Numbered from the stretch's first letter, positions 48,048 through 57,452 are shown. The stretch: 64,000 nucleotides of DNA from Poriferisodalis sp965237655 (GCF_965237655.1 NZ_CBDEGB010000001.1:1426001-1490000), one strand, 5' to 3'. Program-made: numbers and translations. Notes: generated by a model from the sequence alone, not told the origin.

Positions 48048-49421
48048 CTAGTTCCAGAGGCTGTCGACCACGTCGAGCCAGAGTTGAGTGGTCAGCGCGA
48101 GTGATTCGACGTCGATGCGCTCGTCGTTGCCGTGGAAGCGGGCGCCATAGTCGCCGCCGTCCAGATCGGGGCTGAACAGACCGGCCCCATAGGCCACAGC
48201 GCCCATGTCGCGGTACACGCGGGAATCGGTGAAACCGATGATGAGCTGTGGGGTGAGCCGCGCTGTGGGAAAGCGTCGCCCTACCGCCACCTGCAGCGCA
48301 TCCCACAGCGGCGTCTCGACGCGGCTGACCGAAGCCGGATCGTTCATGATGATCTCAACCTCGACATCGTCGGCCAGATCGCCGAGCGCCTCGTCCAAGT
48401 GCGCCTGCACCTCCGCGGCGCCCTCGCCTGGCAGCGTGCGTACGTCCACCTCGATGTCGACGTGGTCAGGGATGACGTTCGTCTTCATGGTCGTGGGTGC
48501 GCCGATGACGTTCGGCGAGAATGAGGTGTGGGTGCACGAGTACAGGTGCGCCGCCACCGACGCACTGGGATGGGCGTCCAGCCAGTCCTCGACGAGCGCC
48601 TCGTCCAGCATGACTGCCCGGGTCTCGTCGTCGACTCCGAGAGTGTCAACTTGCTCGCGCCACAGCTCGTGGAACCGCGGGGGCGGCCGGTACTGCGAGA
48701 TGCGATGCACGACGGCGGCCGCCTTGATGAGGGCGTTCTCCTGCCGGAACGGGCGTGAGCCGTGTCCCGGTACGCCGCGCACTCGCAGTCGACGCCAAGC
48801 CACGCCCTTCTCACCCACATTCATGCTGATGAACGGAGCATCGGATGATCCCGAGTGCAGGCCGCCGTTCTCGGTCAGCACATAGTCGGCACCGATCGCA
48901 TCGGGGTGGTTCTCGGCCATCCAGCGAGCCCCGTAGGCCGAGCCGGCCTCCTCGTCGGCGCAGGCGAAGTAGATGAGGTCGCCTTTGGGTCGGTAGCCCG
49001 TTTCGGCCATGTGCCGGAATGCCACCGCCATCGAAGATGTGAGGTTCAGCATGTCCACCGCGCCGCGGCCCCACACCTCGCCGTCGATGAGTTCGCCTCC
49101 GAAGGGGTCGCGGCTCCAGCCGTCGGGATTGACTGGCACCACGTCGGTGTGGCCCATCAGACACAGGGTGGACGCATTCGGATCGCTGCCTTCGATGCGG
49201 GTGACGAGCGACCGCCGGCCCGGAGCCGCATCGAACACCTCAAGATCCAGGCCTGCACCCTCCAGGTAGGCCTGAATGGTGTCGGAGTTGCGAACCTCGC
49301 CCCCGGACTCCGTTGTGCCGTAGTTGACGCACTCATTGCGGATCAGGGTCTGCAGCAGCTCGACGGTTTGGCCGGTGCGGCGATTCTCGTCGCTGGTCCT
49401 TGCAGCAAATGACTGGCTCAT
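48048..49421 (-). CDS. M20/M25/M40 family metallopeptidase
   Basis: A 457-residue di-zinc hydrolase. Metal ligands are visible in LMGHTDVVPVN, WGRGAVDMLNLT and the catalytic pair in FACADEEAGSAYGARWM; GVPGHGSRPFRQENALIKAA is the dimerisation-domain His, and ARFHGNDERIDVESL the last ligand. It belongs with carboxypeptidase/aminoacylase-like enzymes that act on small peptides or N-acylated amino acids. ATG 49421 has a TAGGTT box 7 nt upstream, which excludes the longer upstream frame. It is divergent from the amidase gene. Confidence 0.9.
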   Translation of the reverse strand: MSQSFAARTSDENRRTGQTVELLQTLIRNECVNYGTTESGGEVRNSDTIQAYLEGAGLDLEVFDAAPGRRSLVTRIEGSDPNASTLCLMGHTDVVPVNPDGWSRDPFGGELIDGEVWGRGAVDMLNLTSSMAVAFRHMAETGYRPKGDLIYFACADEEAGSAYGARWMAENHPDAIGADYVLTENGGLHSGSSDAPFISMNVGEKGVAWRRLRVRGVPGHGSRPFRQENALIKAAAVVHRISQYRPPPRFHELWREQVDTLGVDDETRAVMLDEALVEDWLDAHPSASVAAHLYSCTHTSFSPNVIGAPTTMKTNVIPDHVDIEVDVRTLPGEGAAEVQAHLDEALGDLADDVEVEIIMNDPASVSRVETPLWDALQVAVGRRFPTARLTPQLIIGFTDSRVYRDMGAVAYGAGLFSPDLDGGDYGARFHGNDERIDVESLALTTQLWLDVVDSLWN

Positions 49422-49428
49422 GGGCTGC

Positions 49429-49434
49429 AACCTA
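49429..49434 (-). promoter_or_regulatory. -10 box TAGGTT, leaderless start of 49421
   Basis: TAGGTT lies 7 nt before ATG 49421 on the minus strand. Confidence 0.5.
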
Positions 49435-49460
49435 GGCGGTGCCTGTGGTCGAATGACCCG

Positions 49461-50912
49461 ATGGACACGAGCTTTGGGGACGAAGCGGGCATCTGCGGGC
49501 TGACGGCGACGCAGATGGCGGCGATGCTGGCGAACGGTGAAATCTCGGCGCGAGAATTGCTCGCGGCACACCTTGAACGCATCAGCCAGGTCAATCCGGC
49601 CGTGAATGCGATTGTGACATTCACGCCCGAACTGGCCGCCGAGCGGGCGGCTGCGGCCGATGAAGCCCACGCCCGCGGCGAGTCGCTCGGGTTGCTGCAT
49701 GGTCTGCCGGTGGCGCACAAGGATCTGGCGCTCACCGCCGGTGTTCGCACCACGTTGGGCTCGCCGCTGTTCGCAGACTTCGTGCCGGACATCGATGCGC
49801 TGGTGGTCGAGCGTCAGCACCAGGCGGGGGCAGTCATGGTGGGCAAAACCAACACACCCGAGTTCGGCGCCGGCTCGCACACGTTCAATCCGGTGTTCGG
49901 CATCACCCGCAACCCCTATGACCTCACCAAGACGTGCGGCGGTTCCAGCGGGGGAGCAGCGGTTGCACTGGCTACCCGGATGCTGCCGCTGTGCGACGGC
50001 TCGGACCTCGGTGGCTCGCTGCGCAACCCTGCCGCGTTCTGCAACATCGTGGGCTTCCGGCCATCCCCAGGACGGGTGCCGTCAACCACCTCGCAGGACG
50101 CTTGGTTCCCGTTGGCGGTCGAAGGCCCGATGGCCCGGACCGTGACCGACGTGGCGTTCTTCCTGCGAGCGCTGGCGGGCCCCGATGACCGCTCGCCGGT
50201 GTCGAACCAGGAGTCGCCGGAGGTCTTTGCAGGCTCGTTGGAGCGAGATCTGCGCGGCGTGCGGGTGGCGTGGTCGCCCGATGCGGGCGGACTGCCCATC
50301 GATCCTGCGGTGCGGGCCGCGACGGCGAACGTGTCTGATGTGCTCAGCGACTTGGGCTGCGAGGTCGTCGAGGCCTGGCCGGACCTGTCCGATGCCCCGC
50401 AGATCTTCCAGGCCCGGCGGGCGTGGCTGTTCGCTGTCGGCTTCGGGCCGCTGCTGGAGCAGTACCGGGACCAGCTGAAACACACCGTGGCGTGGAACAT
50501 CGAACAGGGTCTCGCCATGTCCATCAGCGAGTACGCCGACGCCTGCCGCCGCCACACCCAGTTATTCGCCGGCGTCGATGCGTTCATGTCCCCTGCCGAT
50601 GGCGGCTTCGAGTTCCTTGCGTGCCCGACTACCCAGGTGCCGCCCTTCGATGTCGAGGTCGAATACCCCACCGAAATCGACGGGGTCGAATTCGAGACCT
50701 ACATCGACTGGATGCGCTCGTGCAGCGACATCACCGTCACGACCCACCCCGCCATCTCAGTGCCGGCTGGCTTCACGGCTGACGGCCTGCCCGTCGGCCT
50801 GCAGCTGGTCGGCCGCCATCGCGCCGACCGCTCAGTGCTTGAACTCGCTCACGCTTGGGAGTCCGTCACCCGCCACATCGACGTGCTCCCGCCGCTGTCC
50901 CCAACATCCTGA
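49461..50912 (+). CDS. Amidase (amidase-signature family)
   Basis: A 483-residue amidase-signature enzyme hydrolysing an amide or ester bond. The Ser-cisSer-Lys triad is readable: Lys in LPVAHKDLALTAGV, and the Gly/Ser-rich segment NPYDLTKTCGGSSGGAAVAL followed by CDGSDLGGSLRNPAAFCNIV. TNTPEFG precedes it and SVPAGFTADGLPVGLQLVG is the C-terminal block. It is not one of the GatA type by neighbours, since no gatB/C is present. Substrate unknown. ATG 49461 is 39 nt from the divergent peptidase start. Confidence 0.9.
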   Translation: MDTSFGDEAGICGLTATQMAAMLANGEISARELLAAHLERISQVNPAVNAIVTFTPELAAERAAAADEAHARGESLGLLHGLPVAHKDLALTAGVRTTLGSPLFADFVPDIDALVVERQHQAGAVMVGKTNTPEFGAGSHTFNPVFGITRNPYDLTKTCGGSSGGAAVALATRMLPLCDGSDLGGSLRNPAAFCNIVGFRPSPGRVPSTTSQDAWFPLAVEGPMARTVTDVAFFLRALAGPDDRSPVSNQESPEVFAGSLERDLRGVRVAWSPDAGGLPIDPAVRAATANVSDVLSDLGCEVVEAWPDLSDAPQIFQARRAWLFAVGFGPLLEQYRDQLKHTVAWNIEQGLAMSISEYADACRRHTQLFAGVDAFMSPADGGFEFLACPTTQVPPFDVEVEYPTEIDGVEFETYIDWMRSCSDITVTTHPAISVPAGFTADGLPVGLQLVGRHRADRSVLELAHAWESVTRHIDVLPPLSPTS

Positions 50913-50950
50913 ACCCCCGAGAGCGTCCGTCTGCTCGGCAGGCGGCTCGG

Positions 50951-50956
50951 TAGCCT
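50951..50956 (+). promoter_or_regulatory. -10 box TAGCCT, leaderless start of 50964
   Basis: TAGCCT ends 7 nt before GTG 50964 and would drive the two-gene exporter operon. Confidence 0.5.
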
Positions 50957-50963
50957 GCCGCCC

Positions 50964-52049
50964 GTGTCTGAGGCGACGTCTGACGGGTCAGTAACGGCCG
51001 TTGAGGCCCATGGACTCGTCCGCGACTTCGGCTCTAAAAGGGCCGTCGACGGCGTTGATCTGCTGGTCCGCCAAGGTGAGATCTTCGGCTTTCTGGGACC
51101 GAATGGCGCCGGCAAGAGCACGACCGTGCGAATGCTGTGCACGCTGCTGCGCCCGACGGCGGGCACCGCCAGGGTCGCCGGCTATGACGTGGCGAAGAGC
51201 CCCGGTGAGGTGCGGATCCGCATCGGCGTCGCCATGCAAGACGCAGCGCTCGACGAGAAGCAGACCGGCCGCGAGATCCTTGACCTGCAGGCCCGGCTCT
51301 ATGGGCTGCGCCCCGCCGACCGGGCTGCATCCATTGAGCGGGCTATCGACCTCGCCGACATCGGCGACGCCATCGATGCCCGTATCTCCACCTACAGCGG
51401 CGGCATGAAACGGCGGCTGGACCTAGCGGCGTCGTTGATCCACGCCCCTGAGGTGATCTTCTTGGACGAGCCCACAACGGGCCTCGACCCTGTGAGCCGA
51501 ACCCAGGTGTGGGACGAGGTGCGCCGCCTCAATGACGAGCTGGGCGTGACGGTCTTCCTGACGACGCAATACCTGGAAGAAGCCGATGTGCTGGCCGATC
51601 GGGTGGCGATCCTGGCCGACGGGCGCATCGTGCAACAGGGCACGCCCACCGAGCTGAAGCGGGCCGTGGGCGCCGACGTGATCGTGGTGGATCTCGAGCC
51701 CGAAGTCATCGCTCGCGCGGCGGAGGCTGCGAAGTCCGTGCCTCAGGCTGACGATGTGACTGCGGGTCGCCACGGCATCACCATTGCGACTTCGGATGGC
51801 GCGGGGCTCGTCGGTGCCGTCGCTGTGGCACTGGCCGGTGCCGACGTGCATCCAACAGCGCTCACCGTGCGGACACCCTCGCTGGACGACGTGTTCCTGC
51901 AGGCGACGGGCTACCGCATGGCCGCAGCCGAAGAGGCTGCGGCAGAGAGCACAGCCGCAGCCGAAGAGGCTGCGGCAGACCAGGCCGATTCGGTCGCTCC
52001 AGGCACACACCCCGACGGCGTGCACGCCGCAGCGGGAGACGGGTCATGA
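50964..52049 (+). CDS. DrrA-like ABC exporter ATP-binding protein
   Basis: A 361-residue ATPase of the daunorubicin-resistance (DrrA) type. Walker A GPNGAGKSTT, signature YSGGMKRRLDLAASL, Walker B IFLDEPTTGLDP, and switch region with Gln (FLTTQYLEEAD), as is usual in DrrA. PSLDDVFLQATGY marks the end of the family C-terminal domain. After it comes an Ala/Glu-rich tail in which MAAAEEAAAESTAAAEEAAA is a near-exact duplication at DNA level. The pair with the following permease likely exports a hydrophobic compound or lipid. GTG start overlaps nothing; TAGCCT lies 7 nt upstream. Confidence 0.88.
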   Translation: MSEATSDGSVTAVEAHGLVRDFGSKRAVDGVDLLVRQGEIFGFLGPNGAGKSTTVRMLCTLLRPTAGTARVAGYDVAKSPGEVRIRIGVAMQDAALDEKQTGREILDLQARLYGLRPADRAASIERAIDLADIGDAIDARISTYSGGMKRRLDLAASLIHAPEVIFLDEPTTGLDPVSRTQVWDEVRRLNDELGVTVFLTTQYLEEADVLADRVAILADGRIVQQGTPTELKRAVGADVIVVDLEPEVIARAAEAAKSVPQADDVTAGRHGITIATSDGAGLVGAVAVALAGADVHPTALTVRTPSLDDVFLQATGYRMAAAEEAAAESTAAAEEAAADQADSVAPGTHPDGVHAAAGDGS

Positions 52050-52867
52050 CCGAAGCCGCTGTCGCCCCGGGGGGAGGCCTGACCCACGGCGTCGGCTTCC
52101 TGACCGACATAGCGACGATCTCCAGGCGGGCTGTCCGAAGCGTGGTGCGCGAACCCGAGTACCTGATCCCAGCGCTGATCATCCCCGTCTTCTTCTTTGT
52201 CGTGAATACCGGCGCCTTGGAGTCGTTCGTGGAGGGTCAGGCGCCTTCGGGGAGCAATGTCGGCCTCGACTACCGGGCGTTCCAGCTTCCGGTCGCGATC
52301 ATCTTTGCTGTCACGGGCATTTCTCGGGCGAGCGTGCTCGTGATCGACATTCAGTCCGGCTATCTCGACCGGATGCTCGTAACGCCGATTCGCCGGTCCA
52401 CGCTGCTGTTCGGGCTGATGGTGGCTGACATCGTGATGGCGCTCGGACTGGCCCTGTTCGTGGTCGCGATGGGCCTCGCCTTCGGGGTGTGGTTCGAGAC
52501 CGGCTTCTTGGGGTTCTTGGTCTTCTTGCTGCTCGCAATTGCCTGGAGCATTGCGTACAGCGGCATCCCCTACACGGTTGCGCTACGAACCGGGAATCCG
52601 GCGGCGGTGAACTCGTCGTTCTTGATCTTCTTCCCGTTCGCGTTCCTGACGCCGTCATTCCTGCCTCGAGAGCTGATGTCAGGCTGGCTCCGCACGGTGG
52701 CGGCGTGGAACCCGGTCACCTATCTCATGGAGGCGATGCGGGCGATCCTGTTCGAAGGCTGGGACGGGCTCATGATCCTCAAGGGAGCCGCCTCAATCGT
52801 GGGGCTCGCCATCGTGACCTTCTACATCGCATTCAGGTCGCTCGGCCGCCGGGTGGCGACGGGTTAG
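52046..52867 (+). CDS. DrrB-like ABC-2 type permease
   Basis: A 273-residue membrane protein with six hydrophobic segments, ABC-2 family. VRSVVREPEYLIPALIIPVF is the cytoplasmic entry helix, LVIDIQSGYLDRMLVTPIRR the coupling region, and FAFLTPSFLPRELMSGWLRT plus VAAWNPVTYLMEAMRAILFE the conserved C-terminal loop of DrrB-like exporters. It overlaps the ATPase gene by ATGA and should form the transporter with it. Substrate not predictable. Confidence 0.9.
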   Translation: MTEAAVAPGGGLTHGVGFLTDIATISRRAVRSVVREPEYLIPALIIPVFFFVVNTGALESFVEGQAPSGSNVGLDYRAFQLPVAIIFAVTGISRASVLVIDIQSGYLDRMLVTPIRRSTLLFGLMVADIVMALGLALFVVAMGLAFGVWFETGFLGFLVFLLLAIAWSIAYSGIPYTVALRTGNPAAVNSSFLIFFPFAFLTPSFLPRELMSGWLRTVAAWNPVTYLMEAMRAILFEGWDGLMILKGAASIVGLAIVTFYIAFRSLGRRVATG

Positions 52868-52905
52868 ACACGGCCGCCGCGTAGCGACGTGTGAGACCCA
52901 GCGGC

Positions 52906-53547
52906 TTACCAGCCTCGGTCGATCCACTCCTGCAGATGCGGTGACTCGTTGCCGATCGTGGTGTCGAGGCCGTGACCGGGCAGCACCATCGTGTCGCCCC
53001 CGAACGCCGAGAACATCCGGTCCTCGATGCTGCGGATGATCTGATCGAAGTCGCCGCCGAATCCCGTTGCGCCGGGTCCGCCCGGGAAGAGCGTGTCGCC
53101 GGAGAACAGCAGCGGCGTGCCCACGATGTGGAAGCTCATGGAGCCAGCGGTGTGACCGGGGTTGTGGATGGTGCGGATCCGCAGGCGACCCACCTCAATG
53201 ACCGAGTCGTCTTCGAGAATGAAGTCGTAACTCGGCAGCATCGACGAGTCTTCGGAAGTAATGCCGACCTCGATGCCCGCATCGCGAATGGCCGGGACCG
53301 CCTGTATGTGATCCCAATGACCGTGCGTCTCGACAACCTTGGTCACGCCGAGCGCCTGGCACACCTCGAGCAGCCGCTCGTGCTCGTTCGCGGCGTCGAT
53401 GAGCAGCGCTTCGCCGGTTTCGGTGCAGCGAATGGTGAAGACGTTGTTGTCGAAGTCGTCGGGGAAGCCTTGCGGCAAGTCGCCATCGACGGGACGCACG
53501 ACGTGCTTGTGGACCTCGATGCCGGTGCCGGACCAGTGCAATGCCAT
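52906..53547 (-). CDS. MBL-fold metallo-hydrolase
   Basis: A 213-residue glyoxalase II-like metallo-beta-lactamase-fold enzyme. Metal ligands: ETHGHWDHIQ (HxHxDH), NPGHTAGSMSFH, FSGDTLFPGGPG and VLPGHGLDTTIG. The sequence between (FGGDFDQIIRSIEDRMFSAF) is as in short hydroxyacylglutathione-hydrolase-like proteins. It should hydrolyse a thioester or ester; the substrate is unknown. ATG 53547 has a TAGGAT box 6 nt upstream. A 28-bp repeat copy lies just upstream (53565). Confidence 0.88.
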   Translation of the reverse strand: MALHWSGTGIEVHKHVVRPVDGDLPQGFPDDFDNNVFTIRCTETGEALLIDAANEHERLLEVCQALGVTKVVETHGHWDHIQAVPAIRDAGIEVGITSEDSSMLPSYDFILEDDSVIEVGRLRIRTIHNPGHTAGSMSFHIVGTPLLFSGDTLFPGGPGATGFGGDFDQIIRSIEDRMFSAFGGDTMVLPGHGLDTTIGNESPHLQEWIDRGW

Positions 53548-53553
53548 GACCGC

Positions 53554-53559
53554 ATCCTA
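53554..53559 (-). promoter_or_regulatory. -10 box TAGGAT, leaderless start of 53547
   Basis: TAGGAT lies 6 nt before ATG 53547 on the minus strand. Confidence 0.5.
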
Positions 53560-53564
53560 AGAGG

Positions 53565-53693
53565 CAGCGCGGTTGGGCGAACCTCCTCGCTGACGAACCC
53601 ATTGCTCCCCGCTCTTGTTCGCTGCGCTCACGGGCCGCTCGGGCCACGGCTTCGCCTCTCGGAGTCAGCGCGGATGGGCGAACCTCCTCGCTG
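53565..53693. repeat. 28-bp direct repeat in the 53.5-53.7 kb intergenic region
   Basis: CAGCGCGGTTGGGCGAACCT plus CCTCGCTG (53565-53592) recurs at 53666-53693 with one mismatch (GGATGG for GGTTGG). The two copies are 101 bp apart, the first upstream of the MBL gene, the second just before the end of the molybdoenzyme gene. No coding potential is evident between them. Confidence 0.65.
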
Positions 53694-53701
53694 GAGTTGG
53701 C

Positions 53702-55462
53702 TCAGGCTGCGTCCACGCGCACGGCGACCCGGTGCCAGCCCTCAGCGCCGTCGGGCCGGACGTCCTTGGGACCCTCGGGCTGCGTCATACCGGTGCCGTC
53801 GATGGCCCGAACCTGCAGCGAGTGCGTGCCTGCGGTGGGCGTCCAGGCCAGGTGCCACTGCACCCAGCTCTCGTCACCCAGCGCCTCGCCCAGCTCGCAT
53901 TGCTGCCACGGGCCGTCGTCGATGCGTACCTCGACAGTGCTGATGCCTCGAGTCGGCGCCCAGGCGATACCTGCAATGGCGGTCGGAGTTCCGGCGACAG
54001 GCCGGTCGCCGTTGCCGGGTACGTCGATGCGGCTCTGCGTCTTCATGGGCCCCCGCTTGGACCATCCCCGCGGCACCCAGTAGCCATCGAAGGCGTCCCA
54101 GGTGGTGAGGTGGATCTCCTCGATCCACTTCACCGCTGACACGTAGCCATACAAGCCCGCCACCACCAGGCGGGCAGGGAAGCCGTGTGCGGTGGGCAAC
54201 GGCTCACCGTTCATGCCGACAGCCAGCACTGCGTTGCGGCCGTCGCGCAGGACCCTCGTCGGGAATCCAGCGGTCCAGTCGTCCACCGAGCGACCGACGA
54301 CCTGATCGGCACCGTCTTGCACCCCTGCCCGGTCGAGCAGGTCCACCAGCGGCACGCCGGTCCAGATGGCGTTGCCGACGAGCGTGCCGCCGACACGATT
54401 CGACACGCACGACAGCGTGATGACGTGTTCGGACAGGTCCATCGCCAAGATCTCGTCAAAGGTCAGCTCGTAGGGGTTGTCGACCATGCCGGTAAAGCGG
54501 AGCTTCCAGTTGGCCGGGTCGACCTGCGGCACCGTCAGCGCCGTGTCGATCCGATAGAAGTCGTCATTGGGCGTCAGGTAGCGAGAGATGCCGGCGACCT
54601 CGTCGAGCGTGTCCAGCGCGGCCACCTCGGCGGCTGCTGATCGGCGGGCCGCAGTCGTGGCGGTTGTCTCTGCTGCGGTTGCGGCGCCTGCGGCGGCAGC
54701 GGTGGTGGGGGGCGCGGACGGATTCAGGTTGACGTTGGCCCGGGCGGTCTCCGCCGCCGAGGGGCCGCGTACGCCCCGTCCCAGCGCCACAAGGCCTACA
54801 GCCGCCACGCCGGCGCCGCCGACGCCGAGCAGGAACGCCCGTCGGCTGGCATCGGGAGCCGGATCCGGAGCTTCCCCAGCGGCAGATTCGAGGGGCGGTT
54901 GATCGTCGCTGTGTGGGGGACTGTGGGCTGGGGCAAATCGCAACAGCATTCTCAGCGTGACGTAGCCGAGCGCTGCTGCGATCACGGCAACGATCCACGA
55001 GCCGACGAACGGGCTCATCGGGTTGCGGGCTGCAGTCCATCCGCCGATGACGGCGAACGCTGCGAAGCCTGCGAACGGCACCCAGCGTCGGCGTGACGCC
55101 ATGGCGCAGGCGCCCAGCAGGCCGCCGATGAACAGCGAGACCCCGACGATGCCGATCGCCAGCACCGCCTTGTCCTTTTCGCCGAACAACTCGATGCTCA
55201 GCTTCACGGCCCAGTCAGGCGAGTAGTCCACCAACGCCTCGCCGACGGCGACCACCAGCGACGGGATCGTGTCGACCAGTCCGTCGATCAGCTCCCCGAA
55301 CGCCAACGCCACGGCGGCACCCGCAATGCCGGCCAGCAAACCGGCACCGGCACCTGGCCGCCCGATAAGCCGGCGCACCGCGCCGCCATTCGATGCGGCC
55401 GACGCGACCGTGTCCGTTTCCGGCGTATCCGCGTCTGGGGTCTGGCTGGACCCGTCGCTCAT
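53702..55462 (-). CDS. Membrane-anchored molybdopterin-dependent oxidoreductase (sulfite oxidase/YedY fold)
   Basis: A 586-residue protein. The first ~170 residues contain four hydrophobic segments (such as GLLAGIAGAAVALAFGELI and VLAIGIVGVSLFIGGLLGAC); then an acidic linker leads to SRRAFLLGVGGAGVAAVGLV, an internal Tat-like twin-arginine segment that doubles as a membrane anchor. The catalytic domain follows: FYRIDTALTVPQVDPANWKL, FDEILAMDLSEHVITLSCVS with the Mo-ligand Cys, VGRSVDDWTAGFPT and HGFPARLVVAGLYGYVSAVK; an Ig-like dimerisation domain ends the chain. It probably works on the outer face of the membrane; the substrate is unknown. Confidence 0.85.
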   Translation of the reverse strand: MSDGSSQTPDADTPETDTVASAASNGGAVRRLIGRPGAGAGLLAGIAGAAVALAFGELIDGLVDTIPSLVVAVGEALVDYSPDWAVKLSIELFGEKDKAVLAIGIVGVSLFIGGLLGACAMASRRRWVPFAGFAAFAVIGGWTAARNPMSPFVGSWIVAVIAAALGYVTLRMLLRFAPAHSPPHSDDQPPLESAAGEAPDPAPDASRRAFLLGVGGAGVAAVGLVALGRGVRGPSAAETARANVNLNPSAPPTTAAAAGAATAAETTATTAARRSAAAEVAALDTLDEVAGISRYLTPNDDFYRIDTALTVPQVDPANWKLRFTGMVDNPYELTFDEILAMDLSEHVITLSCVSNRVGGTLVGNAIWTGVPLVDLLDRAGVQDGADQVVGRSVDDWTAGFPTRVLRDGRNAVLAVGMNGEPLPTAHGFPARLVVAGLYGYVSAVKWIEEIHLTTWDAFDGYWVPRGWSKRGPMKTQSRIDVPGNGDRPVAGTPTAIAGIAWAPTRGISTVEVRIDDGPWQQCELGEALGDESWVQWHLAWTPTAGTHSLQVRAIDGTGMTQPEGPKDVRPDGAEGWHRVAVRVDAA

Positions 55463-55732
55463 TGCTGCACCGCCTCGCTGGCCGCATTGCCCGAACTGTG
55501 GCGAATGGGCTGTCGTTGTTGAGTCATGTTCGCTTGCGGATCAGCCTTGCGATCCGCCTCGCTTGTATGCGGGAAGCTCGTCACGAAAGCTAACGCCCGG
55601 CTCGCGCTGCAGGTTCCACGCCGTCTGCGTGAGTCGCACTGAGCCGTTCCTGTGTCTGGGTGATAGAACTTCGCCTGACTATTGCACCGGTGATCAGATT
55701 GCACTGGCTGCACCCGGCCCGGAGGCGTGTCC

Positions 55733-56845
55733 GTGAACTTCGCATTCACCGAGGAGCAGGAAGAGCTCCGCAACTTTGTCCGCTCGTTCCTTGAGGAGAA
55801 GTCCCCGGAGACCGCCGTACGCGAGCTGATGGAGACCGACGACGGCTACGACACTGCCGTCTGGTCGCAGATGGCCGAACAGCTCGGCTTGCAGGCGCTG
55901 ATCATCCCCGAGGAATACGGCGGGCAGGGTGCCAGCTACGTGGAGCTTGGCATCGTGCTGGAAGAGATGGGCCGCAGCCTGCTGTGCTCGCCCTATTTCT
56001 CCACCGTGGTGCTGGCCGGCAACGCCATCCTGCACTCCGGCAATGAGAAGGCCAAGGAAGAGCTGCTCGAGGGCATCGCCTCCGGCGAGATCATCGCAAC
56101 GCTGGCCCTGGCCGAGGCAAACGGTCGCTGGGATGCCGAGGGCATCGAGGTAGAGGCCACCGACACGGGCGACTCGGCGACCATCACTGGCGAGAAGATG
56201 TTTGTGACCGACGGCGGCACAGCGAACTTGTTCATCGTGGCGGCCCGTTGCAACGGCGGCATTCACCTGTTCACAGTCGCGGGCGATGCGGCTGGCCTCA
56301 GCCGGGAGAATCTCGCCACGATGGACCAGACCCGCAAGCAGGCCCGGATCTCATTCAACAACACGCCTGGGAAGCACCTGTGCGACACCGACAACTTCGC
56401 CTACATCGAAAGAGTGCTCGACCTCGCTGCTGTGGCCCTCGCGAACGAGCAGGTGGGCGGTGCGCAATTCGTGCTCGACATGGCGGTGCAGTACGCGAAG
56501 GACCGCGTGCAGTTCGGTCGTCCGATCGGCTCGTTCCAGGCCATCAAGCACAAGTGCGCCGACATGCTGCTCGAGGTCGAGTCGGCCAAGTCGGCTGCGT
56601 ACTACGCCGCGTGGTGCGCCGCAGAGATGAATGACGAGCTGCCATCGGTGGCATCGCTGGCCAAGGCGTACTGCTCCGAGGCCTACTTCCACTGTGCCGC
56701 GGAGAACATCCAGATCCACGGCGGCATCGGCTTCACCTGGGAGCACCCTGCGCACCTCTACTTCAAGCGCGCGAAGAGCTCCGAGCTGATCTTCGGCGAT
56801 CCCGCGTACCACCGGGAGCAGCTGGCGCAGCGCATCGGCCTGTAG
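55733..56845 (+). CDS. Acyl-CoA dehydrogenase family protein
   Basis: A 370-residue ACAD. FAFTEEQEELRNFVRSFLEE opens the helical domain; IIPEEYGGQGASYVELGIVL, LGQ-type core AVQYAKDRVQFGRPIGSFQA and HGGIGFTWEHPAHLYFKRAK are family blocks. The usual catalytic Glu motif near the C-terminus is not seen; the corresponding part reads SSELIFGDPAYHRE, as in the FadE partners that form mixed complexes in steroid or fatty-acid breakdown. It may therefore need a second ACAD subunit. GTG 55733 is chosen over GTG 55727, because GGAGG at 55721-55725 leaves a 7-nt spacer. Confidence 0.85.
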   Translation: MNFAFTEEQEELRNFVRSFLEEKSPETAVRELMETDDGYDTAVWSQMAEQLGLQALIIPEEYGGQGASYVELGIVLEEMGRSLLCSPYFSTVVLAGNAILHSGNEKAKEELLEGIASGEIIATLALAEANGRWDAEGIEVEATDTGDSATITGEKMFVTDGGTANLFIVAARCNGGIHLFTVAGDAAGLSRENLATMDQTRKQARISFNNTPGKHLCDTDNFAYIERVLDLAAVALANEQVGGAQFVLDMAVQYAKDRVQFGRPIGSFQAIKHKCADMLLEVESAKSAAYYAAWCAAEMNDELPSVASLAKAYCSEAYFHCAAENIQIHGGIGFTWEHPAHLYFKRAKSSELIFGDPAYHREQLAQRIGL

Positions 56846-56912
56846 ACCAGACAACACAGAACGCAACGCGGCCGGTGCGCCGCATGACACGTTTGAGACC
56901 GAGGAGGCATCG

Positions 56913-57368
56913 GTGATCGTCACGGTCATCGTCATCTCATTGGTGATCGGCTTCGTCGTCGCCGCGGGCGTCGTCGGCACGCAGGCTCAGCGGCTTGGCC
57001 GCCAGCGACGAGAGCCGGTGTGGCGTCTCGCCGAGGCAGCGGAGTTCGTCTCCGATCTGCTGCCGTTCGACATCGCTGCCTCGCTGGACGCCGACGAGCT
57101 TGAAGCGCTGCTTCGGCAGCATCTCAATCAGCTGCAGTTCGGTCCCGCTGAGTCGGCTGGCGTCGCGGCAGGCGACACCGACGGGACTGCCAGTGACGCG
57201 AGCACGACGATCACCGAGGATCGTTCGTCTGCGGCCGACCTGTACCGCTCCGTCCGTCGCGATGGCCTCGAAGTGACGCTCGAACAGGTCTACGCCGTCG
57301 TGGACGCGCACTTGGAATACCTGCGCCGGATCGGCGCCCTCGCCGCCGTCTCCCCCGACGGTGGCTGA
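56913..57368 (+). CDS. Single-pass membrane protein of unknown function
   Basis: A 151-residue protein. One N-terminal membrane helix (MIVTVIVISLVIGFVVAAGV) is followed by a basic stretch and a cytoplasmic domain: EAAEFVSDLLPFDIAASLDA, DELEALLRQHLNQLQ, an Asp/Thr/Ser-rich linker, and DLYRSVRRDGLEVTLEQVYA followed by VVDAHLEYLRRIGAL. It looks like a conserved actinobacterial protein but no function is known to me. The GTG start at 56913 has GAGGAGG 7-8 nt upstream. It follows the acyl-CoA dehydrogenase by 67 nt. Confidence 0.65.
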   Translation: MIVTVIVISLVIGFVVAAGVVGTQAQRLGRQRREPVWRLAEAAEFVSDLLPFDIAASLDADELEALLRQHLNQLQFGPAESAGVAAGDTDGTASDASTTITEDRSSAADLYRSVRRDGLEVTLEQVYAVVDAHLEYLRRIGALAAVSPDGG

Positions 57369-57452
57369 GTCTTGGGCCGAATCTCTCCCGTTCGGGCCAT
57401 GTTGGCCACAGCTCAGGCGAGGGGAGCGTGCGCTGGACGGCAGAATGTGAAC

